In this document: piece after piece, positions 63,835 through 64,000 of the stretch
Layout of the letters: the number at the start of each line of letters is the position of its first letter
Position numbering within the stretch: position 1 is the stretch's first letter
Origin: Murinocardiopsis flavida
Lineage (GTDB): Bacteria > Actinomycetota > Actinomycetes > Streptosporangiales > Streptosporangiaceae
Direction of reading: 5' to 3'
DNA: 64,000 bases
NCBI RefSeq assembly: GCF_003014485.1
Contig: NZ_PYGA01000017.1
Location: 124,001 to 188,000 of the forward strand
Translations under genes and position numbers: made by a program
The notes under the pieces: model-generated
The model's input: the letters and a program-made list of their open reading frames with translations, nothing else
Database searches by the model: none
What the model was told of the DNA's origin: nothing

Positions 63835-64000
63835 TAGTGCTTAGACCTCCCGAAGTAGCGGCCTCGGTACTACCGGCAGAGGTAAGCACAAACGTAGATG
63901 ACGAGTCCGGCACCACACCAGGCCCGCAATCGGGTAAATTCAATAATTGACCGGATCGAGGAAGGTCGGCCTACTTCCGGTAATCAGTATTAACACTGAG
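63835..64000 (-). promoter_or_regulatory. Upstream region of the molybdenum hydroxylase operon
   Basis: A GGGAGG site lies 10 bases before the small-subunit start. CGGTACTACCG at 63865-63875 is a perfect 11-base palindrome that may be an operator. An AT-rich stretch at 63936-63952 could hold the promoter. The regulator is not in the window. Confidence 0.35.

Overview
The window is 64 kb of very GC-rich, gene-dense actinobacterial chromosome. The gene order alr-tsaE-tsaB-rimI-tsaD, then groES-groEL-(SigD/ShbA-type sigma)-guaB-guaB3-glpD, with guaA further on, is the core block of filamentous and spore-forming Actinobacteria. GTG/TTG starts, 4-bp stop/start overlaps, a CIRCE element before groES, a His-tailed GroEL, DUF397/XRE pairs and teichoic-acid enzymes with a pyruvyl transferase suggest a Nocardiopsaceae-like organism (Nocardiopsis, Streptomonospora or Thermobifida relatives). 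The genus is inferred, not shown. No rRNA, tRNA, phage, transposase or CRISPR array was found.

Layout. 0-5 kb: end of an SRPBCC-like protein, an isoprenylcysteine-methyltransferase-like membrane protein fused to a C-x2-C thioredoxin-like tail, a large PrsW-type intramembrane protease, and a non-coding inverted-repeat element. 5-9.7 kb: a solitary AbrB-type regulator, alanine racemase and the tRNA t6A genes with rimI. 9.8-12.1 kb (minus): a 772-residue coiled-coil protein built of perfect 11- and 7-residue repeats. 12.5-23 kb: THUMP-like methyltransferase, groES-groEL with HrcA-type control, sigma factor, guaB, guaB3, a lytic transglycosylase and glpD. 23.5-32.5 kb: a sugar-acid (probably uronate/aldarate) catabolic cluster with two paralogous MHS transporters. 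Three TGCAT-N5-ATGCA palindromes mark the promoters of its two arms and of its IclR regulator. 32.5-35 kb: TetR facing an ABC exporter across a double operator. 35.2-40.2 kb: a GT2-TagF fusion and a polysaccharide pyruvyl transferase, likely building pyruvylated teichoic acid. 40.3-44.3 kb: the Hen1-Pnkp RNA-repair pair. 44.5-49.7 kb: Uma2 protein, methyltransferase, DUF4097-like lipoprotein, galE, FAD monooxygenase. 49.9-53.2 kb: semialdehyde dehydrogenase and guaA. 53.3-57.5 kb: a receptor Ser/Thr kinase, an ATP-binding anti-sigma-like protein, and a divergent XRE-DUF397 pair. 57.9-58.9 kb: cysteine dioxygenase-rhodanese. 59-63.8 kb: a form II CO-dehydrogenase-like molybdenum hydroxylase operon (coxS-L-M-G order) at the right edge.

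The guaB/glpD part of the housekeeping block (to 22.9 kb) is separated from guaA (51.6 kb) by about 27 kb of accessory genes, so most of the unusual content sits between them. The best candidates for new biology are the hendecad-repeat coiled-coil protein, the IclR regulon with its three matching operators and unusual active-site residues in two pathway enzymes, the heptanucleotide repeat inside the PH-domain-like membrane protein, the methyltransferase-thioredoxin fusion, the receptor kinase with an LprG-like outer domain, and the 4.7-5.1 kb inverted-repeat element.
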